The position numbers were made by a program, and so were the translations under genes. A stretch of 64,000 bases of DNA from JAEUIZ01 sp046155605 (GTDB taxonomy: Bacteria; Planctomycetota; Phycisphaerae; Phycisphaerales; UBA1924). Below the pieces are notes generated by a model. The model saw only the letters and a program-made list of their open reading frames with translations, did no database searches and was not told the DNA's origin. The stretch covers positions 62,001-126,000 of the forward strand of contig JBJXFQ010000101.1 in NCBI GenBank assembly GCA_046155605.1, written 5' to 3'. Positions 57,082 to 64,000 of this stretch are shown piece by piece. Every line of letters starts with the position of its first letter. The first letter of the stretch is position 1.

Positions 57082-58371
57082 ATGCGAGGCGAGGTATTGC
57101 GCAAGCGCCTGGTGGGGAGCGCAGGCCGGCTGCTGAGCCAGTTGGGGCCGCCGATCGCGGTCGACTTTGGCGTCGGGTCGTTGAAGTTGCTGCAGGTGGA
57201 CCTTGGCGAGTCGCCGTCGCTGATCGCGGCGGCGTGCCTGGAGACACCCGAGGACTTGTGGAAGGACCATTCGAAGCGATTGGCGTTCCAGGCGGAGGCC
57301 CTGCCGCGCTTGATCAAGGGATGCGGATTCCGAGGCCGACGCGCGGTGTGCGGGATTCCCGCGGCGCTGTCGCTGTGCAAGCACATGCAGGTGCAGCGAG
57401 CCGAGGGCGTTCCGCTGCGGGTGCTGGCGGAGGGGGCGATCGCGGGGCAGTTGGGGTGCTCGCCGGCGCAGTTGGTGATGCGGTGCTTCGAGGTGGCGGA
57501 CCTGGCCAAGGGGGGCGGTGGGGCGCGGACGGAAGTGATCTGCATGGCGGCATCGCGTGAGTTGGTGAATCGGCTGATGCAGGCGTTGCAGGACGCTCGG
57601 CTGCAGCCGGTGGGGATGCACAGCGAGTTTGTGGCGGGGCTGAAGAGTTTCGCGCACATCTCGCGACGGCTGGAGGACGAGCAGGCGGTGTCGCTGTACC
57701 TGGACCTCGGGGCGGGCTCGACGAAGGTGATGATCGCGCACGGGCAGAAACTGGTGTTCGCCAAGCGGATCGACCTGGGCGGGCAGTTCCTGGACGAGGC
57801 GGTGGCGAAGCAACTGAAGGTGACGATGGCCGAGGCGAGGCGGCTGCGACGCGAGATGGACGCGCAGATCGTGGGCGAGCCGGAGGCGGCGGCGCCGGCG
57901 GTGCTGCGGGTGCCGATTGATGCCGGGACGGACGGGGAGGCGGCGGAATCGCTGCCGGCACCCGAGAGCGTGCCGGCGATGACGATGGTCGAGGAGCGTC
58001 GGCGCGCGGAGTCGACGGTCTACTCGGGCGATCTGTCGGGCGAGCCGCAGCGCGGGTTCACGCCGCCGCGCGCGAACCTAGCCGAGCCGTTGGAGATGAT
58101 CACGGACGAGTTGCGGCTGTGCCTGAGGTACCACGAGTCGATTTTCCCGGATCGCCCGGTGCAGCGCGCGGTGTTCGTGGGTGGCGAGGCGGTGGGCCGC
58201 GGTCTTTGCCAGCACATCGCGCGGCGGGTTCGGCTGCCGGCGCAGACGGCGGACCCGCTGGCCGGCGTGGCGCGATCGGGGAAGGAGAGCGTTCCGGGGT
58301 TGGACCTGAGGCGACAGCAGCCGGGGTGGGCGATGGCGCTGGGGCTGTGCATGTGCCCGACGGACCTGTAA
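57082..58371 (+). CDS. pilM: Type IV pilus assembly protein PilM
   Basis: The ATG at 57082 has GGGGAGG upstream and gives 429 residues. The actin-like fold is shown by IAVDFGVGSLKLLQVD (phosphate 1, about residues 23-38), SLYLDLGAGSTKVMIAHG (phosphate 2) and VFVGGEAVGRGLCQHIA (adenosine region). PilM is the cytoplasmic ATP-binding protein that docks on the N-terminus of PilN. It is longer than E. coli-type PilM because of an insertion near residues 275-325 rich in Pro/Ala/Glu. First gene of pilMNO-x-pilB. Confidence 0.85.
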   Translation: MRGEVLRKRLVGSAGRLLSQLGPPIAVDFGVGSLKLLQVDLGESPSLIAAACLETPEDLWKDHSKRLAFQAEALPRLIKGCGFRGRRAVCGIPAALSLCKHMQVQRAEGVPLRVLAEGAIAGQLGCSPAQLVMRCFEVADLAKGGGGARTEVICMAASRELVNRLMQALQDARLQPVGMHSEFVAGLKSFAHISRRLEDEQAVSLYLDLGAGSTKVMIAHGQKLVFAKRIDLGGQFLDEAVAKQLKVTMAEARRLRREMDAQIVGEPEAAAPAVLRVPIDAGTDGEAAESLPAPESVPAMTMVEERRRAESTVYSGDLSGEPQRGFTPPRANLAEPLEMITDELRLCLRYHESIFPDRPVQRAVFVGGEAVGRGLCQHIARRVRLPAQTADPLAGVARSGKESVPGLDLRRQQPGWAMALGLCMCPTDL

Positions 58372-58390
58372 GCGTCGAGGAGTGGAAGCG

Positions 58391-59239
58391 ATGAGGAACC
58401 CGTTTCTGAGGGACGAGCAATCGGGGAGCTTTCTCCCGAGCGACTATGTGAACCGCAAGGCGGAGATGAGGGCGAACCTCATCTGCCTGGGGCTGTTCGG
58501 GGTGGCGATGTTCGCGGTGGTCTCGGCGTTTTTCGTGACCAACCGGCAATGGCTGCAGGTGCGAAGCGCGCAGAAGGCGATCACCGTGCAGTACTCGCAC
58601 GAGGCGGTGAAGATCGAGCAACTCAAGCAACTCGAGCAGCAGAAGGCGGAGATGATGGGGAAGGCCGAGGTGACCACGGCGCTGATCGAGAAGGTGCCGC
58701 GGTCGATCCTGCTGGCCGAACTCATCACGAGGATGCCGGGCGACATCACGCTGCTGGAGTTGCACCTGATCAGCAAGCGGATCAAGGAGACGCCCAAGGA
58801 CGGGGGCAAGCCCGGCGCGCCGGCGATCAAGAACCTGACGGGCAAGCCCGCGGGCGCGCAGGCGGGCAAGGCGAAGCCGGCCGAGGAGAAGCCGGAGGAA
58901 GCGGAGAAGGTGACGCCGCCCAAGTTCGAGTTCACGCTTCGGCTGGTGGGCGTGGGGCGGGCCAACCAGAACATCGCGGACTATCTGCAGAGCCTGAAGG
59001 CGTGCCCGCTGCTTGACACGGTGGACCTGAAGTTCATCAAGGAAGCGACGATCGACAAACTGGACCTGCGGAAGTTCGAGATCGAGGCGACGATCAAGAA
59101 GGACGCGGACGCGCGGGGGATCGCACCGATCGAGGACCTGAAGGCGGCGGGCGCGCCGGGGACGAGCCCCGCGGCACCGACGCTGATCGCCCCGGAGAAG
59201 TCGGCGATGACGACGGCCGAGCCCAAGGGAGAGAGGTAG
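58391..59239 (+). CDS. pilN: PilN-like type IV pilus assembly protein
   Basis: The ATG at 58391 has AGGAG eight bases upstream. The 282-residue protein has a cytoplasmic N-terminus (MRNPFLRDEQSGSFLPSDYV) as PilN uses to bind PilM, a membrane span (LICLGLFGVAMFAVVSAFFV, about residues 30-50), a coiled coil, and a ferredoxin-like periplasmic domain interrupted by a Lys/Pro/Ala-rich insert (about residues 135-175). A further Pro/Ala tail follows. Position between pilM and pilO supports the call. Confidence 0.8.
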   Translation: MRNPFLRDEQSGSFLPSDYVNRKAEMRANLICLGLFGVAMFAVVSAFFVTNRQWLQVRSAQKAITVQYSHEAVKIEQLKQLEQQKAEMMGKAEVTTALIEKVPRSILLAELITRMPGDITLLELHLISKRIKETPKDGGKPGAPAIKNLTGKPAGAQAGKAKPAEEKPEEAEKVTPPKFEFTLRLVGVGRANQNIADYLQSLKACPLLDTVDLKFIKEATIDKLDLRKFEIEATIKKDADARGIAPIEDLKAAGAPGTSPAAPTLIAPEKSAMTTAEPKGER

Positions 59240-59241
59240 CC

Positions 59242-59784
59242 ATGCGAATCGGATTCCGAGAGGTGCTGCTGCTGGCGGTGCTGCTGGCGATGCCGCTGCT
59301 GAGTTACTGGCTGGTGTTCCGGCCCCAGAACCTCGAGATCACGCAGGCCAAGCGTGAGATCGAGCACAAGGAGTCGCTGCTGAAGAAGTTGCAGGAGACG
59401 ACCTCGCGGAACGAGGACCTGCAGCGAGCGAACGAGGAGATCAGGCGGAACATCGAGGGGATCGAGGCGCGGCTGCCGACGAACAAGGAAGTGGACTCGG
59501 TGGTGAGGAAGGTCTCGGACCTGGCGGTGGAGTCGGGCCTGGAGCCCCCGTCGATCGAGTCGGACAAGCCGGTGGTGGCGGCGACGTACATGGAGCAGCC
59601 GCTGAAGGTGAAGATCAACGGGAACTTCAACGGGTTCTACCGGTTCCTGATCAAGTTGGAGCAACTCCCGCGGATCACGAAACTCCCGGACATGAAGATC
59701 GTGAGATCGAACGACGCGGACGGCCACATGAAGGCGGAGTTTGTGCTGAGCGTGTACTTCCAGCCGGAGGGACCTGGCAAGTGA
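59242..59784 (+). CDS. pilO: PilO-like type IV pilus assembly protein
   Basis: The 180-residue protein has an N-terminal membrane span (FREVLLLAVLLAMPLLSYWLVF), a coiled coil (about residues 35-80, KREIEHKESLLKKLQETTSRNEDL) and a periplasmic ferredoxin-like domain with VKINGNFNGFYRFLIKLEQLPRI, a typical PilO strand-helix signature. It pairs with PilN to form the inner-membrane alignment complex. It overlaps the next gene by four bases. Confidence 0.85.
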   Translation: MRIGFREVLLLAVLLAMPLLSYWLVFRPQNLEITQAKREIEHKESLLKKLQETTSRNEDLQRANEEIRRNIEGIEARLPTNKEVDSVVRKVSDLAVESGLEPPSIESDKPVVAATYMEQPLKVKINGNFNGFYRFLIKLEQLPRITKLPDMKIVRSNDADGHMKAEFVLSVYFQPEGPGK

Positions 59785-60506
59785 ATCCGACCAATGCAAC
59801 GAACGCGCCGTCGCCGGAGCCGTCGGGCTCGGGCGGGTTGAGCCTGCTCACCGAGATGCGGGGCGGGAGCGAGGGAGGCCTCGCGGAGGCGGTGGGTGGC
59901 GCGAGCACGCCGTCGCGGAGGCTGAAGATCCCGCCGCAGACGCTGGTGGTGGCGCTGGTGGTAGTGGTGAGCGTGGCGGCGATCTACGGGATGAGGAAGC
60001 GCGGGATGAGTTCCGGCTTCACGTTCCAGACGCCGAAGATCGATTATGACGCGAAGCGAGTGTCGCTCGACGCGCAGCAGCAGGCGAAGATCCTGCGCGA
60101 ACTGGCGGCGAGCGCGCACATGCCCAAGGCGGCGCTGGACCACCTCGAGAAAAATCCGTTCCAACTCGAAGGCGCGGCACCAGCGACCGCGGCGGTCGTC
60201 GACGACGGGAGCGCGGCGGACGAGCGGCGGCGCGCGGAACTCGCCAAGCAACGCGAGGAGCAGATCCAGACGACGCTCGGGTCGCTCGAACTCAACGGCG
60301 TGATGGGCGGACCCGTGCCGCTCGCGCGGGTGAGCGGCCGGACGGTGAAAGTGGGCGACACGATCGAGGACATCTTCATCGTGGCGCAGGTGCATGATCG
60401 CGCGGTCGATCTGCTGGCGGACGGCAAGATCTACACGCTCTCGATGCCTGAGGGGATGCAGACGAAGGAGCCCAAGCGTCGCGGCGGCGCGTCGCCCAAG
60501 CGATAG
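59781..60506 (+). CDS. Membrane-anchored PilP/GspC-like protein
   Basis: The GTG-started 241-residue protein has a disordered Ser/Gly-rich N-terminus, a membrane span (TLVVALVVVVSVAAIYGM, about residues 54-71), a helical linker and a C-terminal small beta domain (LGSLELNGVMGGPVPLARVSGRTVKVGDTIEDIFIVAQVHDRAVDLLADGKIYTL split by turns), which resembles the homology region of GspC or PilP that contacts the secretin. Position between pilO and pilB supports a PilP-type role. No secretin gene is in the window. Confidence 0.6.
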   Translation: MNPTNATNAPSPEPSGSGGLSLLTEMRGGSEGGLAEAVGGASTPSRRLKIPPQTLVVALVVVVSVAAIYGMRKRGMSSGFTFQTPKIDYDAKRVSLDAQQQAKILRELAASAHMPKAALDHLEKNPFQLEGAAPATAAVVDDGSAADERRRAELAKQREEQIQTTLGSLELNGVMGGPVPLARVSGRTVKVGDTIEDIFIVAQVHDRAVDLLADGKIYTLSMPEGMQTKEPKRRGGASPKR

Positions 60507-60508
60507 CT

Positions 60509-62479
60509 ATGGCCAAGTACAACATCGACGACATCCTGCGGGAGTTGGGCGTCAGCGACGACAAGGGGAAGGCACCCAAGCGGCATCGGATCGATGATGC
60601 CGAGGCGTCGTTCAGCCCGTTGCCGGCGATTCCCGCGAACCAGCGCACCTTTGGCGAGACGGGACCGAGCGTGTCGGACGATCCGGCGGTACGGTCGGCA
60701 CCGCTGTCGGCTGAGGCGGCGGTGGGGCCGGCGCTTCGTGAGATCTATCAGCCCGGGGGCGACACGCAGCCGACGACGCTGCTTGCGGAGCGGTTGATCT
60801 CGCAGGGCGCGGCGACGGCGCAGCAGGTGGCCGCGGCGCAGCAGGTGATGAAGCAGTCGCCCGGACGGAGGCTGTCGGAGTTGCTCATCGAGCAGGGCGC
60901 GGACGAGGCCGCGGTGCAGCAGGCGGTTGCGGACCAGAGCGGGGTGTCGTTCGAGCGCGTCGATCTTTCGAAGGGACTCGAGGGCGGGTTTGACGGCAAA
61001 CTCATGCAGCGACTGACGCCCGAGTTCTGCAAGCAGCATCTGGTGGTCCCGTTGCGGATGGAAGGCTCGCGGGCGGTGATCGGCGCGACGCGGCCGGACG
61101 CGGTCTTCCTGCTCGACGAGGTGCGGCAGCGGCTGGGCGTGCAGGGCTGCAAACTGGTGCTGGTGACGTCGATGGACGTGCGCGGCGCGCTCGACCAGAT
61201 GGGCCCGGATGAGCAGGAGCAGGTGGACCTCTCGGAGATCCTCAACGAGGTCGAAGAGGGCGACGTCCAGGTCGAGAAGGCGCACGATCAGGCGGTTGAT
61301 CTCGAGAAGGAATCGAACGAAGGTCCGGTGATTCGCTATGTGAACTACATCATCCAGACGGCGGTGAAGGAGGGGGCGAGCGATATCCACGTGGAGCCGG
61401 CGGAGAAGAAGTTGAAGGTCCGGTTCCGGATCGACGGCGAGTTGTACGAGATGATGAACCCGCCGGCGAGCATGAGCGCGGCGATCACGAGCCGACTGAA
61501 GATCATGGCGAACCTGGACATCGCGGAGCGCCGCCTGCCGCAGGATGGACGAATCCGCTGCACGGTTCAGGGGCGGAAACTGGACCTTCGGGTGTCGACG
61601 CTGCCGGTGAACGCGGGCGAGAAGACGGTGATGCGTATCCTCGACACGCGCTCGATCAACGTGCAACTCGAGGACCTTGGTTTCCACGAGGACACGCTGG
61701 CGATCTGGAAGAAACTGATCGACGCGCCGCACGGGATCGTGCTGGTCACGGGGCCGACGGGCTCGGGCAAGACGACAACGCTCTATTCCTCGCTGCGACA
61801 ACTCGATAAGAACGCCATGAACATCTCGACCGTCGAGGATCCGGTCGAGTACCACCTCGACGGCATCACGCAGACGCAGGCGCACGAGAAGATCGGTATG
61901 ACCTTCGCGGTGGCGCTTCGGGCGCTGCTGCGTCAGGACCCGGACGTGATCATGCTGGGCGAGATCCGCGACCAGGAGACGGCCCACATCGCGGTGCAGG
62001 CCGCGCTCACGGGGCACCTGGTGCTCTCGACGCTGCACACCAACGACGCGCCGGCGTCGATCACGCGACTGGTGAACATCGGGCTTGAGCCGTTCCTGGT
62101 CGGTGCGGCGGTCAACGGCGTGCTGGCGCAGCGGCTGGTGCGGCGTCTGTGTCAGCATTGCAAGGCGCAGGAGAAGCCGGGCGAGGAGATGCGCGAGTTT
62201 CTCGAACTGCAGGGGCTCGACACGGAGCAGATGTGGGCGTCGAAGGGGTGCGAGAAATGTCGCCACACGGGGTTCTCGGGACGCGTCGGCATCTATGAGT
62301 TGCTGACGGTCGACGACCAGTTGCGCGACTTCATCGCGCGAAACCCGAACGTGGCGGAGTTCCGGCGTGTCTGCATCGAACGCGGCATGGTGCCGCTGCG
62401 TGGCGACGGGATGCGCAAGGTTGCGTCGGGTCTGACAACGGTCCATGAGATCCTGCGCGTGACCGAGGCAACGATCTAG
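60509..62479 (+). CDS. pilB: Type IV pilus/type II secretion assembly ATPase (PilB/GspE)
   Basis: The 656-residue ATPase powers pilin polymerisation. An N-terminal MshEN-type domain (about residues 85-215; LAERLISQGAATAQQVAAAQ and VSFERVDLSKGLE) is followed by YVNYIIQTAVKEGASDIHVEP (about 277-297), Walker A GPTGSGKTTTLYSS (about 413-426), the Asp box, Walker B VIMLGEIRDQETA (about 481-493) and a tetracysteine zinc site (CQHC about 548 and CEKC about 581). All catalytic motifs are intact. Last gene of the pilus operon; convergent with a methyltransferase, overlapping by four bases. Confidence 0.92.
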   Translation: MAKYNIDDILRELGVSDDKGKAPKRHRIDDAEASFSPLPAIPANQRTFGETGPSVSDDPAVRSAPLSAEAAVGPALREIYQPGGDTQPTTLLAERLISQGAATAQQVAAAQQVMKQSPGRRLSELLIEQGADEAAVQQAVADQSGVSFERVDLSKGLEGGFDGKLMQRLTPEFCKQHLVVPLRMEGSRAVIGATRPDAVFLLDEVRQRLGVQGCKLVLVTSMDVRGALDQMGPDEQEQVDLSEILNEVEEGDVQVEKAHDQAVDLEKESNEGPVIRYVNYIIQTAVKEGASDIHVEPAEKKLKVRFRIDGELYEMMNPPASMSAAITSRLKIMANLDIAERRLPQDGRIRCTVQGRKLDLRVSTLPVNAGEKTVMRILDTRSINVQLEDLGFHEDTLAIWKKLIDAPHGIVLVTGPTGSGKTTTLYSSLRQLDKNAMNISTVEDPVEYHLDGITQTQAHEKIGMTFAVALRALLRQDPDVIMLGEIRDQETAHIAVQAALTGHLVLSTLHTNDAPASITRLVNIGLEPFLVGAAVNGVLAQRLVRRLCQHCKAQEKPGEEMREFLELQGLDTEQMWASKGCEKCRHTGFSGRVGIYELLTVDDQLRDFIARNPNVAEFRRVCIERGMVPLRGDGMRKVASGLTTVHEILRVTEATI

Positions 62480-63252
62480 GTTCGGCGTTGCCGGGCTGTG
62501 AAGTCGCTGCTTCGCCGCACAAGCCAGACGACGGGCGAGAGGGTGTTGAGCAGGGCGTGGTTGGCGTCGCGCTGTCGGCGCATGAACTCGCGCAGCGCGG
62601 GACGCAGGCGTGGTTTGGCACGGGCGAGCCGGCGCGAGTTGGCGGCGAGGGCACTTTCGAGGCGGTTGTCGAGGAGTGCGATTTCGGCGCGTGATGGCGT
62701 CGAGGTCGCGAGAACCTGATCGCCCAGGGCGTGGAAGGTATCGAGCGCGTCGGCCATCGTGGGGATGGAGCCTGAAGAGTGCGTGCGGCGGGCGAGTGCG
62801 TCATCGAGGATGTACCACCCGCCGGGGCGAACGAGGCGGTGGAGCAACGGCGCGGCTTTCTCGAAGCCGAAGAGGCCGAGCATGAGGGCGGCGTCGTGGG
62901 GCTTGCGGGCGCGGCGTGCGTCGCCGACGCGGAAGTGGCAGCGGTCGTGTTCGCCGAGACGGTGCGCGAGCGAGTCTGCAGCCTGAACGAAGGCTCGGCA
63001 GGCGTCGATGCCCATGATGTGACAGTGGAAGCGTTGGGCGAGTGCGACGGCGATGCCACCTTTGCCGCTGGCGAGGTCGATGATGGTGGTATCGGGGTCA
63101 GGGGAGACGCGGGTGGCGAGGGCAAGGACGCGTTCGGGCTCGCTGCCGAGGCAGTCGAGGCCGTGGAAGAGTTGGGGGAAGAACGGCAGGAGCGTGCTGG
63201 GAGCATCGACGGAAGCGGCGACCTGGGCTCGGAGACGGGCTTGGGAAGGCAT
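62476..63252 (-). CDS. Class I SAM-dependent methyltransferase
   Basis: The ATG at 63252 gives 258 residues. Motif I is TTIIDLASGKGGIAVALA (about residues 54-71), motif II IMGIDACRAFVQAAD, and motif IV/post-I HDAALMLGLFGFEKAAPLLHRLVRPGGWYILDD. Similar to small-molecule methyltransferases that follow a helical N-terminal segment. The C-terminal 90 residues are helical and basic. Substrate unknown. TAGCAT 11 bases before the ATG with no ribosome site suggests a leaderless mRNA. Confidence 0.8.
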   Translation of the reverse strand: MPSQARLRAQVAASVDAPSTLLPFFPQLFHGLDCLGSEPERVLALATRVSPDPDTTIIDLASGKGGIAVALAQRFHCHIMGIDACRAFVQAADSLAHRLGEHDRCHFRVGDARRARKPHDAALMLGLFGFEKAAPLLHRLVRPGGWYILDDALARRTHSSGSIPTMADALDTFHALGDQVLATSTPSRAEIALLDNRLESALAANSRRLARAKPRLRPALREFMRRQRDANHALLNTLSPVVWLVRRSSDFTARQRRT

Positions 63253-63257
63253 CGGCG

Positions 63258-63263
63258 ATGCTA
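63258..63263 (-). promoter_or_regulatory. -10-like element of the methyltransferase gene (leaderless spacing)
   Basis: TAGCAT on the minus strand begins 11 bases before the ATG; no ribosome site lies between. Confidence 0.4.
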
Positions 63264-63390
63264 TCAAGGGGCGACTGCCCTTTCGGCAGGCATCGAGGGG
63301 CATGAAGCGCGTTGGAGCACCCCAATGAATGCCGAAACTAGGCCTGCGTCACTCAAACCGCAGTCGCGCGCGGGCCGATCAGGAGAAGCA

Positions 63391-63414
63391 TTGGCACTCG
63401 GGTTGTATGGAGTG
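63391..63414 (+). promoter_or_regulatory. Degenerate CIRCE-like element upstream of dnaK
   Basis: TTGGCACTC matches eight of nine bases of the left CIRCE arm (TTAGCACTC). After ten bases GAGTG begins the right arm, but the last four bases do not match. It lies 45 bases upstream of the Shine-Dalgarno of dnaK, where HrcA would bind. The half-match makes this tentative. Confidence 0.3.
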
Positions 63415-63443
63415 GTGGGGGCATCGGCCCTTCGGAGCGAACC

Positions 63444-64000
<557 letters not shown>

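Noticed and set aside
60431..62446. 671-codon frame antisense to pilB
   Set aside because: His/Arg/Leu-rich shadow of an intact and well-recognised ATPase.

Overview
The window is high-GC DNA (roughly two thirds G+C by eye) and looks like a chromosome segment of a Planctomycetota bacterium, probably of the Phycisphaerae. The grounds are the many secreted or Tat-exported proteins, a cluster of exported Gfo/Idh/MocA oxidoreductases with a sugar-phosphate isomerase, a FloA/NfeD operon, a dockerin-like protein, LpxA (a Gram-negative outer membrane) and a PilM-N-O-B type IV pilus operon. The taxonomic placement is inference.

Positions 1 to about 29,055 are the right part of a siphovirus-type prophage; its left end, head genes and any integrase lie outside. 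Rightward late genes (1-12,970) follow tail order: HK97 gp10-like protein, DUF3168 protein, tail tube, tail chaperone pair with a probable -1 frameshift, tape measure, a three-gene accessory insert, minor tail proteins, a DUF1833 protein, a 1547-residue NlpC/P60-plus-J tail tip fusion containing a PA14 domain, and a glycine-rich fibre. Leftward genes (12,975-17,415) add two beta-helix proteins, a small membrane protein and a coiled-coil lipoprotein. Next comes a tightly overlapping leftward early block (17,453-28,959): HerA-like ATPase, CsrA-like regulator, RusA, a Pol X-like nucleotidyltransferase (frameshifted), HNH nuclease, a large ParB-like protein, a secreted dockerin-like protein, a protein ending in an alpha-CTD-like segment, a DUF1376 replication protein containing iteron-like repeats, and an SSB-like protein interrupted at a G12 tract. 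The prophage abuts the 3' end of tRNA-Met(CAT), a likely attachment site. Five phage transcription units share one promoter-like motif.

The host part (29,130-64,000) holds: a secreted protein with thioredoxin reductase; the NfeD1b-NfeD-FloA membrane operon; an exported AMMECR1-like protein; ogt and rsmH (divergent); smpB divergent from a membrane protein and lemA; an exported isomerase, PurF and a class V aminotransferase; a four-gene SUMF1/oxidoreductase/isomerase operon whose start codon overlaps that of divergent ApbE; tRNA-Val; an ECF sigma/anti-sigma pair beside a two-domain fasciclin protein; lpxA with an MBL-fold hydrolase and a methyltransferase; the pilus operon; a methyltransferase; and the 5' part of dnaK.

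A recurrent host signal is a TAnnnT hexamer 11-14 bases upstream of several start codons without a Shine-Dalgarno sequence, suggesting frequent leaderless mRNAs. The same hexamer (TACCAT, TATACT) precedes both tRNA genes at promoter distance.
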